Positions 1 to 6,598 are shown, counted from the first letter of the stretch. The stretch: DNA of 11,842 nt from GWF2-50-93 sp041666985 (GCA_041666985.1 JBAYFV010000088.1:1-11842); one strand, 5' to 3'. Translations and numbers: made by a program. Notes: generated by a model not told the origin, from the sequence alone.

Positions 1-80
1 CCCCGTTTAATTTTGCATTTTCCGCAAACTCCGTGCCTCTGTAACTATTCTACAAGAGTTGCGGCCTTTGGCCACCCAAT
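1..80. other. Non-coding stretch downstream of the CBM-like gene
   Basis: No gene is supported in these 80 bases. They are the 3' flank of the minus-strand gene ending at 81. They hold one copy of a short repeat (29-50, listed separately) and a small perfect palindrome GGCCTTTGGCC at 63-73. The palindrome has no T-run on either side, so I do not call it a terminator. Confidence 0.5.
29..50 (-). repeat. Short intergenic repeat, copy A
   Basis: Read on the minus strand this begins GAATAGTTACAGAGGCACGG. It matches 16 of 22 positions of the segment at 11565-11586, and four of the six differences are transitions. Both copies lie just downstream of the stop codon of a minus-strand gene. From memory, CACAAAGACAC/CACAGAGGCAC-type phrases recur between genes in several bacterial phyla including the PVC group. 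That is recollection, not a search. Confidence 0.45.
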
Positions 81-857
81 TTATTTTGCTGACGGCGCCC
101 CGGCGGGTTCCTGTTTGCCTCCGGTGGCGGCACCGGACGCTTCCGGCTTTACATTATATAACGCGACATCGTCAATTGTCGCTTCGCCCTTTTCTATGCC
201 GAATACAACGCCGCTGGCATTTGCCACATCGGGATCCGCAAATTGCATTGTGCCTTCAAATTTCTGCCACTGATCGGTGAGGACAAAGCTTTCAGGTGTT
301 ACTTTGCGGGCTCTATAGTTCGTTTTTCCGGCAAGCAGGTAGGTATAGACATAGCAGGAAATACTTCCTTTCCCTTTTGCATGAAAACTGAAGTAAAACG
401 GCTCTTTAAGTGGCAACACGGGTTTCTTTCCGGTGTTTTCAATCTTGGGGATAACTGAAAAACCGGCGTTTGAACATACCGTGGCACGAGTGTTCGCTGA
501 TATGAAGACGGCATGCTCTCCGGAATGAACATCCTCTCCGGGTTTGCCGGTAATATAGCGGAACTTGCCGGTATAGGAGTGTTTGTCGGGATGTTCGCCC
601 CAGCCATCGGAGGGATTTAATCCCCAGGAGACGGGTATCAGTACCTGATCGCCGGTCTCAATATCATATCCGCCCCTTTTTGCAATGATTTCCCATGGCG
701 ATGGATTGGCGGCATCGGCCTTGATGGCGACAGTTTTGCTGTTTTCAAAACCGGGATTGCTTACCAGATTTTCCTGGGCATTCATAGTCACCCCGGAAAA
801 AACAAGAGAGACAGCGATACAGAGACCTGAATTGCAAAAACCAGTTGAATAGTTCAT
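81..857 (-). CDS. Secreted protein with CBM4/9-like jelly-roll domain
   Basis: This 258-residue protein probably binds carbohydrate outside the cytoplasm. Residues 1-27 form a likely signal peptide with a hydrophobic core around 11-22 and a plausible cut after the Ala of MNA. The mature part opens with NLVSNPGFE (30-38), the usual first strand of CBM4/9-type and related jelly-roll modules, and closes with ATIDDVALY (226-234), the usual last strand. The tail (240-258) is rich in Gly, Ala and Pro. No catalytic motif is visible. The start is well supported: AAGGAGG lies five bases before the ATG. It is the third gene of a minus-strand operon, 71 bases after the pseudopilin stop, with no terminator visible in the gap. 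The fold is an inference from two end motifs, and the ligand is unknown. Confidence 0.75.
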   Translation of the reverse strand: MNYSTGFCNSGLCIAVSLVFSGVTMNAQENLVSNPGFENSKTVAIKADAANPSPWEIIAKRGGYDIETGDQVLIPVSWGLNPSDGWGEHPDKHSYTGKFRYITGKPGEDVHSGEHAVFISANTRATVCSNAGFSVIPKIENTGKKPVLPLKEPFYFSFHAKGKGSISCYVYTYLLAGKTNYRARKVTPESFVLTDQWQKFEGTMQFADPDVANASGVVFGIEKGEATIDDVALYNVKPEASGAATGGKQEPAGAPSAK

Positions 858-928
858 GTTAACCTCCTTGTGCTTACTTTCTTATTTTTTTTCAAATATC
901 CTCAAATCCGTCTTATTGATGGTTCATC

Positions 929-1696
929 CTACCATCCACGCCAGAAAGCCGTATATTTCGCATTGACATTGTACGCGGGTAGTGATGAGTCGCCGCGCTG
1001 GGGTATTTCCAGCACTTTTCTGCCGTCAACGTGAGTGTCGCCAAACAAGACATTCATTGTCCTGCCAGCGCCGTGCCTGAACTCAAATCTGTAACCGGCA
1101 TTGGTTGAGTAATAAGAGTCGGCATCAGGGTTGTCCTGTTCGAGCAATACACAAAGCTCGCTGATTTTGGGGAAATTTGTGATTTTCTTTAAGACGTTGG
1201 AATCACGCATCCCGAATGCTGTGGCATTATATCCATATCCCACCCAATAAGGCTCCCACATGCTGACTTGTTCCGTTCCCCCTCCAATAGGTATTGCCGT
1301 ATTGTAGTTTATACCCGAAACATTGCTTGGACAGGAAAATACTTTGCTGTTGCCGTTTGTGAATTGTCTGAATTGAACTATCCATGCCCCATTGCCGGCA
1401 ATGGGGTCGGGTCCTTGTGCTGAAGGCATAAATTCATTATAGGCATCAGCATACATTACGACAGCCGTGCCAACTTGCTTCAGATTGGAGACGCAGGAAA
1501 TGTTGGTCGCCGTATCTTTTGCCAGCTTCAACGCCGGTAACAACATTGAAGTCAGGATGCCTATGATTGCTATGACCACAAGCAGCTCAATGAGTGTGAA
1601 TGGCATATTCCGTGCCGGGGTGCAGACCACCGGATCCACCTTGTCCCCCGCTTCTCCCTGCGATATTCGTACTGAACTGCATAAATGCTGTCTCAT
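929..1696 (-). CDS. Pseudopilin-like protein, N-methylation/H-X9-DG type (DUF1559-like)
   Basis: This 255-residue protein carries a type IV pilin/type II secretion N-terminus: FTLIELLVVIAIIGIL at about 33-48, including the Glu at +5 (residue 37), then a hydrophobic helix ending MLLPAL near 56. Such proteins are processed by a prepilin peptidase and sit in the inner membrane or a pseudopilus. The C-terminal part holds RHGAGRTMNVLFGDTHVDG (207-225), a variant of the H-X9-DG motif common in Planctomycetes and Lentisphaerae. The leader is unusually long (32 residues) and ends in Pro rather than Gly before the Phe. I chose the ATG at 1696 because AGGAGG lies four bases upstream. An upstream in-frame start (1762) would lie inside the regulator gene, and an internal Met directly before PFTLIE would leave almost no leader. 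It is the second gene of the operon. Confidence 0.85.
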   Translation of the reverse strand: MRQHLCSSVRISQGEAGDKVDPVVCTPARNMPFTLIELLVVIAIIGILTSMLLPALKLAKDTATNISCVSNLKQVGTAVVMYADAYNEFMPSAQGPDPIAGNGAWIVQFRQFTNGNSKVFSCPSNVSGINYNTAIPIGGGTEQVSMWEPYWVGYGYNATAFGMRDSNVLKKITNFPKISELCVLLEQDNPDADSYYSTNAGYRFEFRHGAGRTMNVLFGDTHVDGRKVLEIPQRGDSSLPAYNVNAKYTAFWRGW

Positions 1697-1700
1697 GCAT

Positions 1701-1707
1701 CCTCCTA
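1701..1707 (-). promoter_or_regulatory. Ribosome binding site overlapping the upstream stop codon
   Basis: On the minus strand the sequence reads TAGGAGGATGCATG. The TAG (1707-1705) ends the GntR/LacI regulator, AGGAGG (1706-1701) is the ribosome binding site of the pseudopilin gene, and the final ATG at 1696 is its start. A ribosome finishing the regulator is placed directly on the next start, so translational coupling is likely. Confidence 0.75.
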
Positions 1708-2817
1708 AATTGAGTGTTTTACGACAAGGGTATTGGGAATTATTACACTTTTTCCGTGCCACTCGCCGCCGTGAATGGCGTCAACAACTGTCCGGCAGGC
1801 GGCTTTCCCCATTTCAAAATGGTTGATTTTGCTGAAAGTAAATTCTGGAACCAGATTGCTGAACGTGATTCCGGAAGCGTAGCCGAAGATGCCGAAATCT
1901 TCCCCGATCCTGAGGTTTTTCCGTGCGGCATAGCGATAAACAGCGGGAACGATATCGGTATGAACTGAAAAAAACGCCTCCCTTCTGTTCTTCAAACCCC
2001 GGACAAGTTTTGCGAATGTCGCATCAACGGTGGCGTCATCGTTATCTTTCAATTCATGAATCATTGATGCGTCGGCAATGATTCCTTTTGCTTTCACCGC
2101 CCGGATAATACAGCCCATCTTGTGTTCATTGCCTTCCTCGCTTGCCTGATTTGCATGATAATCTGACTGTATTAAAATCCGGAGCTTTTTATAACCGCGC
2201 TCCGCCAGAAGGGATGCAACATCGTTGAAGGCCTCATCCGGACTGCCGCATATGTTGACAGCAGTTGTAGATGAAGAACCTAACAATGCACATGGTTTGT
2301 TTTTAGCAATGAGCCCGTCGCGTAAATTATGCAGTTGATCGCCTGCAAAAATACCGCCGTCAAAATCGTTCATGCGCCGCAACTGCCTGGATAAAACAAT
2401 CTCGTCTTTCGCCTCTTCGAAATGATGGAATAAGATTTCCGCATTCAGCTTGGCGGCCTCTGTCAGCGCACCGCGATAAAATTCCGTTACGATTCCCCAG
2501 TTTTCCAGACCGCCCTCGGGACTGATGGATGACTCCGGAAAAGGGAAAACCAGGCGGCTCAGGCTCAGTTCATGGCTGACATCATCCGAAACAAACGTTC
2601 CTTTCGCGGGAATGCGCTCGATATAGTTCTGCTTTTCCATCAGGTCGAGCGCCTCAATGACCGTATTATTGCTGGTGCCGAATTTTTGGGCCAGCACGCG
2701 GATTCCGGGAATTCGTCTGCCCGGCTTCATGACCCCGCTCCGGATGCCTGCAATAAGCTTTTCGCTTATCTGAACCGAAAACGAGGTCTTGCCTCCCCTG
2801 TCAATAGTATTCAGCAT
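1705..2817 (-). CDS. GntR-family regulator with LacI/PBP-like sensor domain
   Basis: This 370-residue transcription factor has a winged helix-turn-helix of GntR type at about 13-78 (SVQISEKLIAGIRSG, then KPGRRIPGIRVLAQKFGTSNN in the recognition region, and a GTFVSDD wing end). A LacI/periplasmic-binding-protein-like sensor follows to the end. The C-terminus shows the usual LacI order: GEDFGIFGYAS (305-315), an EMGKAA segment (335-340) and PNTLVVKHS. This GntR/LacI chimera is the architecture of sugar-responsive repressors such as AraR of Bacillus. The start ATG has AAGGGG seven bases upstream. A consensus promoter and a palindrome lie directly upstream, so self-control is likely. It is the first gene of the operon with the pseudopilin and CBM-like genes and is divergent from a second regulator of the same type. 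The effector cannot be read from the sequence. Confidence 0.9.
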   Translation of the reverse strand: MLNTIDRGGKTSFSVQISEKLIAGIRSGVMKPGRRIPGIRVLAQKFGTSNNTVIEALDLMEKQNYIERIPAKGTFVSDDVSHELSLSRLVFPFPESSISPEGGLENWGIVTEFYRGALTEAAKLNAEILFHHFEEAKDEIVLSRQLRRMNDFDGGIFAGDQLHNLRDGLIAKNKPCALLGSSSTTAVNICGSPDEAFNDVASLLAERGYKKLRILIQSDYHANQASEEGNEHKMGCIIRAVKAKGIIADASMIHELKDNDDATVDATFAKLVRGLKNRREAFFSVHTDIVPAVYRYAARKNLRIGEDFGIFGYASGITFSNLVPEFTFSKINHFEMGKAACRTVVDAIHGGEWHGKSVIIPNTLVVKHSI

Positions 2818-2850
2818 GTTTAATCCCCTTGTTCTCGTCAGTTATAAAGC

Positions 2851-2860
2851 GTACTAGTAC
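2851..2860. promoter_or_regulatory. Candidate operator, 10-bp perfect palindrome
   Basis: GTACTAGTAC reads the same on both strands. It lies about 9-18 bases downstream of the transcription start expected from the minus-strand promoter at 2876-2904. A protein bound here would block that promoter. GntR-family dimers bind palindromes, and the first gene encodes such a protein, so autorepression is the simplest reading. No second copy is present in the window. Confidence 0.5.
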
Positions 2861-2875
2861 AGTTTGTTTTGCTTA

Positions 2876-2904
2876 ATTATAACAGAATGCAAAGCCTTTG
2901 TCAA
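2876..2904 (-). promoter_or_regulatory. Consensus sigma70-type promoter of the regulator/pseudopilin/CBM operon
   Basis: On the minus strand there is a perfect -35 box TTGACA (2904-2899), a 17-base spacer and a perfect -10 box TATAAT (2881-2876). All twelve positions match the consensus and the spacing is optimal. An A/T-rich tract upstream (2905-2950) could act as an UP element. The expected start is near 2869, giving a leader of about 50 bases. A promoter this strong normally needs repression, which fits the palindrome at 2851-2860. Confidence 0.85.
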
Positions 2905-2958
2905 GAATATAAAATAAAAATAGTTATATATTTTTTTAGATTTTTTTAGAGCAACTTG

Positions 2959-2987
2959 AAAACCCACGTCCTCCGGGCGTGGATTTT
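2959..2987. repeat. GC-rich imperfect inverted repeat between the divergent promoters
   Basis: CCACGTCC (2964-2971) pairs with GGGCGTGG (2975-2982) around a TCC loop, giving eight pairs with one G-T wobble. AAAA and TTTT outside it add four pairs after one mismatch. It looks like a rho-independent terminator or a REP/IS200-type hairpin. It sits between the two -35 boxes, so neither promoter transcribes it. Confidence 0.55.
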
Positions 2988-2992
2988 GCAAA

Positions 2993-3009
2993 TTGGACAA
3001 TTTGTTCAA
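2993..3009. promoter_or_regulatory. Candidate operator over the plus-strand promoter
   Basis: TTGGACAA-T-TTGTTCAA is a 17-base dyad with seven of eight pairs matched. It covers the -35 box of the plus-strand promoter. The half-site TTGTTCAA occurs again inverted as TTGAACAA at 3073-3080. It is a plausible site for the second GntR/LacI regulator. Confidence 0.4.
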
Positions 3010-3021
3010 ATATTGTATAGT
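2994..3021 (+). promoter_or_regulatory. Sigma70-type promoter of the regulator/GH2/URO-D operon
   Basis: The -35 box TGGACA (2994-2999, five of six) is followed by a 16-base spacer and the -10 box TATAGT (3016-3021, five of six). The start would be near 3028, giving a leader of about 65 bases before the ATG at 3094. It is weaker than its divergent partner. Confidence 0.6.
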
Positions 3022-3064
3022 TTTCTGTTGAAAACGTTAAAAACACATGGTAGTTTCGATAAAG

Positions 3065-3081
3065 AACAATTGTTGAACAAC
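3065..3081. promoter_or_regulatory. Candidate second operator in the leader of the plus-strand operon
   Basis: AACAATTGTT (3065-3074) is a perfect 10-base palindrome. It overlaps GTTGAACAAC (3072-3081), a near-palindrome. The TTGAACAA inside it is the inverse of the TTGTTCAA half-site at 3002-3009, about 70 bases away. This fits a two-site repressor, but the region is AT-rich and chance cannot be excluded. Confidence 0.3.
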
Positions 3082-3093
3082 TGGAACACCTTT

Positions 3094-4104
3094 ATGGATT
3101 TGGGCTTCAAGGCGGATATGATTTTTCAGAAACTGCACGAACGGATTGTCGGTGGACATTATCCGGCGGGGATGCGTCTGCCGACGGAAGCGGAGCTGTG
3201 CGGCGAGTTCGGCGTCAGCAGGAACACCGTAAGGGCGGCGCTCGATAAATTGTCCGGCGATGATCTGATCTATAAAATCCGGGGTTCGGGATGCTATGTC
3301 AAGAGCCGTCCCGCTGAAAAGTCTGGAATTGTCTCCGTCATGTATCACGGTGAAATGGACATGGTTGTTAAAATCCAGGATATGATTTTATCCAAAAACT
3401 GTCTTATGAGCCTGTTTTCCCAGCGTAAAGAGGGATGGACCCCGGAAGTGGAGGCCGTTTTCCTGGAGCAGGTTCTTCAGCAGCGTCATCGCGGACTGCT
3501 TGCGAGCTGCACTCCCATTCAGCCCTATAACGAATGCTTGACCGGTAAGCTGGATAAAGCTGGGACAAGGGTGGTGCATGTGGAACCATACCGCACGGAT
3601 CGGCTTCCCTTTGAAAATTATCTGATGCCTGATTATTTTCAGGCGGGATACGCGGCGGCATCGGCATTGCTGATCGCGGGCTACCGCTCCCTTGTTTTCG
3701 CAACCGCAAATACCTCTTCGCCTTACCGTGTGCTCGCCCAGGCCGGATTTGAAGCGGCGGTAAAACAGCATGGTGTGAAAAAATACCGTCTGTCGGAAAC
3801 TGGAAATGATTCCGGAGGAACTGTTGATTCCATTGCGAAAAGCGGCGGACCGTCCGGGATTTTCGTAGCGCAATACAGCTTGGCGGATTCCATCCGGAAG
3901 GATCTGCGCAAACATAATCTGCGGGCAGGGGTGCTTTCGCTCGAGCTGACCGGGGATCAATTTACCGGAAATGAAGCATACATCGGGTTTGACCGTCTGG
4001 GCATTTTTGAAAAGACGCTGGATTTCATATTCTCAGACCGGAAGGGACTGCGGGAACTGGCGTCTCCGAAGGTCGTTAACGCGGACTCTATAAAGATTGG
4101 ATGA
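3094..4104 (+). CDS. GntR-family regulator with LacI/PBP-like sensor domain (second)
   Basis: This 336-residue regulator has a GntR winged helix at about 5-72: MIFQKLHERIVGG, YPAGMRLPTEAELCGEFGVSR, NTVRAALDKL and the wing IYKIRGSGCYVKS. A LacI/periplasmic-binding-like sensor follows (78-336). It includes MPDYFQAGYAAASALLIAGYRSLVF (178-202), the stretch that in LacI proteins holds the D..G...A..L...GH..I motif. The ATG at 3094 is chosen because it starts just before the family's first helix. It has only a weak GGAA upstream. ATG 3118, after AAGGCGG, is an alternative that would trim the first helix. Its sequence differs clearly from the divergent regulator, so the two probably sense different ligands. 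It heads the operon with the GH2 enzyme (63-base gap). Confidence 0.88.
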   Translation: MDLGFKADMIFQKLHERIVGGHYPAGMRLPTEAELCGEFGVSRNTVRAALDKLSGDDLIYKIRGSGCYVKSRPAEKSGIVSVMYHGEMDMVVKIQDMILSKNCLMSLFSQRKEGWTPEVEAVFLEQVLQQRHRGLLASCTPIQPYNECLTGKLDKAGTRVVHVEPYRTDRLPFENYLMPDYFQAGYAAASALLIAGYRSLVFATANTSSPYRVLAQAGFEAAVKQHGVKKYRLSETGNDSGGTVDSIAKSGGPSGIFVAQYSLADSIRKDLRKHNLRAGVLSLELTGDQFTGNEAYIGFDRLGIFEKTLDFIFSDRKGLRELASPKVVNADSIKIG

Positions 4105-4167
4105 TTTCGAGATTTGGAGATTGTCGGACACTTGGTCGCTCTGATACTATAAAAAAGGAGATTCAAG

Positions 4168-6486
4168 ATGATTGTAAACGGCGGCGATATAATCGGAAAA
4201 CAGCTTTCGATTGAAAAAGAAACAGAAATTGAGTTCAGTGAAGGATGTCACACGGTTCTTAACCCGGTGCGTTTCACACCGGAGCCGGAAGACAGCCGCC
4301 TCAGTCTCGACGGAGAATGGCGGGTTAAATATTATCCTTTCAGGGAAAAAGCAGTCGCTGAATCAACGAAAGGCTGGAAGACCGTCCAGCAGCCGGGCAA
4401 GGTTTTTTACGGCGATCCGGAGGCGGATGCAAATCCAATACCGAACTGGAACCGGGTTACACTGGAGCACATTGACGGGAATGACGGTGCGATCCTCCGC
4501 CGTTCCGTCGAGATTCCGAAAGCCTGGCGCGGCAAACGTGTTTTCCTGCGTTTCGACGCGGTTTATCCGGCTGGAATGTTTTATCTGAACGGCAGGAAAC
4601 TCGGCGCGCATTATTCCGGACTCACCCCTGCGGAGTTTGATGTGACAGGGCTGGTTGAGGCCGGCAAAACTGCGGAAGTCGCAGTTCGCCTGATCAGGAA
4701 ACACAAGTTTGTCAAGATGGACATGCCGCGCCACGCCCTGGAATTCGCCGGGCTTGCCCAGAGCGCATATTTCTTCGCGGTCGAAAAGACTTTCATAAAG
4801 GAATATCACCTTGTCTCCTCGCTGGAAAAATCTTTACGGCGAGGGACGGTGTCAGGACAAATCACCATTTCCGATCCGGTCGCGGGCACACTGCTTGTCG
4901 AGTTGTCCCGCAGCGGAAAATCAGTTGCATCCTTCAGCGTTGACACAAGTTCGGAGCAGGACTGTTATGAAGTTTTCATGGAAGTTGCAAATCCTGATTT
5001 GTGGAACGACGAATACCCCAGCCTCTACGAAGTGAAAATCGTGTTTGCCGGAGACAGGCGGAAACCGCTGCTTTACCGTTACCTCACCGGATTCCGGCGT
5101 CTCGAACTGTCAGCGAAAGGTCCGAAGCTGAACGGCAATCCCGTCAAGTTCCGCGGGGTAAACCATCTGACTTTCCATCCGGAACACGGGCTGTACACTC
5201 CGAAAGACTGGCTGCGTAAATGCCTGGATCTGATGAAGAAGGCGAATGTAAACGCCATCCGCACGCATTTCCTGTCGCCTCCGGCCCTGGCGGAACTTTG
5301 TGATGAAATGGGGTTCTACCTCCTGCAGGAACTGCCGATAGACTGGGGGACAAACTACATTCATGATCCGGAATGGGTGGGGCCTGCAATGATGCGCATC
5401 GAAGGCGGAATCCGCCGCGACCGGCACCACACTTCGATCATGGCCTGGAGTGTCGGCAATGAAAACATGCCTGAGCGCGCAGCCGTAGCCGAAGACGGAT
5501 GGAACCATCTCCGGATCTATGACAGGTTCTGCCACCTGCTCGATCCGAGCCGTCCGACCATGTTCCCGCCGCCCGGCCCGGCCAACAAAATCAAGGGGAT
5601 TTTCGAATTGCGCGTCGGTGAAATAGCCGACATCCATTACAGCTTTGTATTGCAGAAGCAGTTCCGTGACGAAGGAAAGATTGTCAATCCCAACAGCTGG
5701 GAGGCCGACATGGTTGAAATTACCGCCGAAGAGGCGCTGAGGCGCGGCTGGAGCGGTTGCTGGTTCAGTTCTGAATACGGGATTTTCAATGCAGAGCCTG
5801 ACATGATGAATTCACCTTATCTTTCGTTGATCGGCGATACCAGGCCGGATCCTCTGTCCGGAAGAAACACACTGGAAGTTTTCCATGAGCGGCTGAAGGA
5901 CGAATGGGGAAACATGCGCCATGACCCCACCTGCCTTGGCGGCGCCTATTTCCCGTGGCTCTGCTGCGGCGCAGGCAAAGGAGCCGAAGGCAATCCCTGG
6001 GGATGGACCCGCTGGGGTGAGGATGCCAACTGGGGTGTTGTCACCGCCGATCTTCTGCCGAAACCGCAGTTCTGGTCTTTGCGTGTGCTTTTTTCACCGG
6101 TCTGGTTCCCTCCCAGGGTTTCGTGGAGGAAAGGCGACAAGTTCATCAAGTTCAAGGTCACCAATCAATACAATGACATAGATCTTTCCGAATGCGTAGT
6201 CCGCACCCAGCAGAACGGCGGCGGCACCTGGATGAGCATGGTCCGGCAGTTCAGGGATGTCAAAGTGTCATGTGCACCCGGGAAAACCGCTGAAGTGAAA
6301 ATACCACTCTGGTGCGAATCATTGAAGGGCGCTTTGGAGAAGGGCAATTTCGGCTATTGCCGCGTTACGCTTCTTGATCCGAAAGGCTTTTCTCCGATCA
6401 GGGCCGATATCCTGATCATTCCGGAATCCATGCAGCGGAAAGATGACGCGGGCATGCCCATCGGCCCGGATGCGATTCTGACTTGA
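4168..6486 (+). CDS. Glycoside hydrolase family 2, beta-glycosidase type
   Basis: This 772-residue retaining glycosidase has the GH2 order: N-terminal jelly roll (about 45-205, with LSLDGEWRVKYYPF and FYLNGRKLGAHYSG), an Ig-like domain (about 213-315), a TIM barrel from KFRGVNHLTFHPEHG (327-341), and a C-terminal beta domain from about 655. NAIRTHF (362-368) is the usual barrel motif. WSVGNEN gives the acid/base Glu432, and SSEYGIF gives the nucleophile Glu536. Both are present, so it should be active. There is no signal peptide, so it is predicted cytoplasmic and would act on imported oligosaccharides. The start is firm: AAGGAG lies seven bases before the ATG. Substrate (beta-galactoside, glucuronide, mannoside or other) cannot be settled. 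It follows a GntR/LacI regulator and precedes a URO-D-like gene. A weak promoter-like TTGTCG-18-TACTAT lies at 4121-4150. Confidence 0.92.
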   Translation: MIVNGGDIIGKQLSIEKETEIEFSEGCHTVLNPVRFTPEPEDSRLSLDGEWRVKYYPFREKAVAESTKGWKTVQQPGKVFYGDPEADANPIPNWNRVTLEHIDGNDGAILRRSVEIPKAWRGKRVFLRFDAVYPAGMFYLNGRKLGAHYSGLTPAEFDVTGLVEAGKTAEVAVRLIRKHKFVKMDMPRHALEFAGLAQSAYFFAVEKTFIKEYHLVSSLEKSLRRGTVSGQITISDPVAGTLLVELSRSGKSVASFSVDTSSEQDCYEVFMEVANPDLWNDEYPSLYEVKIVFAGDRRKPLLYRYLTGFRRLELSAKGPKLNGNPVKFRGVNHLTFHPEHGLYTPKDWLRKCLDLMKKANVNAIRTHFLSPPALAELCDEMGFYLLQELPIDWGTNYIHDPEWVGPAMMRIEGGIRRDRHHTSIMAWSVGNENMPERAAVAEDGWNHLRIYDRFCHLLDPSRPTMFPPPGPANKIKGIFELRVGEIADIHYSFVLQKQFRDEGKIVNPNSWEADMVEITAEEALRRGWSGCWFSSEYGIFNAEPDMMNSPYLSLIGDTRPDPLSGRNTLEVFHERLKDEWGNMRHDPTCLGGAYFPWLCCGAGKGAEGNPWGWTRWGEDANWGVVTADLLPKPQFWSLRVLFSPVWFPPRVSWRKGDKFIKFKVTNQYNDIDLSECVVRTQQNGGGTWMSMVRQFRDVKVSCAPGKTAEVKIPLWCESLKGALEKGNFGYCRVTLLDPKGFSPIRADILIIPESMQRKDDAGMPIGPDAILT

Positions 6487-6490
6487 ACAA

Positions 6491-6540
6491 TAAGAGGCGA
6501 TGGGAAAGTAATTCGTGCAATCCGTAAGAGGCGGAATGGG
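6491..6540 (+). repeat. Imperfect direct repeat between GH2 and URO-D genes
   Basis: TAAGAGGCGATGGG (6491-6504) recurs as TAAGAGGCGGAATGGG (6525-6540), with a 34-base offset and a two-base insertion. Each copy has a GAGG followed by an ATG, like a small ribosome binding site and start. The first leads only to ATG GGA AAG TAA. The second opens the short frame at 6536-6598. Confidence 0.4.
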
Positions 6541-6598
6541 TGAATCATGGAACGCCACCAACCCTGGTGGCACGGAAGATTTTGCAAGGAGGATATAA
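6536..6598 (+). CDS. Possible 20-residue leader peptide upstream of the URO-D gene
   Basis: An in-frame ATG at 6536, with GAGG a few bases upstream, opens a 20-codon frame (MGESWNATNPGGTEDFARRI). It stops with a TAA that directly abuts the ATG of the next gene (TAAATG). The frame contains a stem-loop (6554-6571), and its AGG AGG codons are the ribosome binding site of the next gene. This arrangement would suit translational coupling or attenuation. It is too short to judge by codon use, and no comparison is available. Confidence 0.2.
   Translation: MGESWNATNPGGTEDFARRI
6554..6571 (+). promoter_or_regulatory. Stem-loop upstream of the URO-D gene
   Basis: GCCACCA (6554-6560) pairs perfectly with TGGTGGC (6565-6571) around an ACCC loop. 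It is followed by ACGGAAGATTTTGC, not a T-run, so it is not a standard terminator. It could stabilise the downstream message or tune expression between the two genes. Confidence 0.45.

Larger units (their letters stand above)
2818..3093. other. Divergent intergenic control region
   Basis: This AT-rich 276-base gap separates two operons that start in opposite directions. It holds a minus-strand promoter (2876-2904), a palindrome near its start site (2851-2860), an exact tandem of the ten-mer TTTTTTTAGA (2931-2950), a GC-rich hairpin (2959-2987), a plus-strand promoter (2994-3021) and TTGTTCAA-type dyads (2993-3009 and 3065-3081). I see no coding potential. Confidence 0.7.

Noticed and set aside
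63..73. GGCCTTTGGCC as the terminator of the CBM-like gene
   Set aside because: The stem is four pairs and no T-run follows on the minus strand.
1697..1762. Longer pseudopilin start at 1762
   Set aside because: It would overlap the regulator gene by about 58 bases, while the ATG at 1696 has AGGAGG directly upstream.
2956..3093. N-terminal extension of the plus-strand GntR/LacI regulator from a TTG at 2956
   Set aside because: The TTG lies next to the hairpin and upstream of the promoter at 2994-3021, has no ribosome binding site, and adds 46 residues absent from the family.
4121..4150. Internal promoter TTGTCG-18-TACTAT before the GH2 gene
   Set aside because: Both boxes match only four of six positions and the spacer is 18; it is noted but not called.
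5110..5637. 175-codon minus-strand frame inside the GH2 gene
   Set aside because: It is antisense to the conserved GH2 barrel and has no ribosome binding site or recognisable motif.
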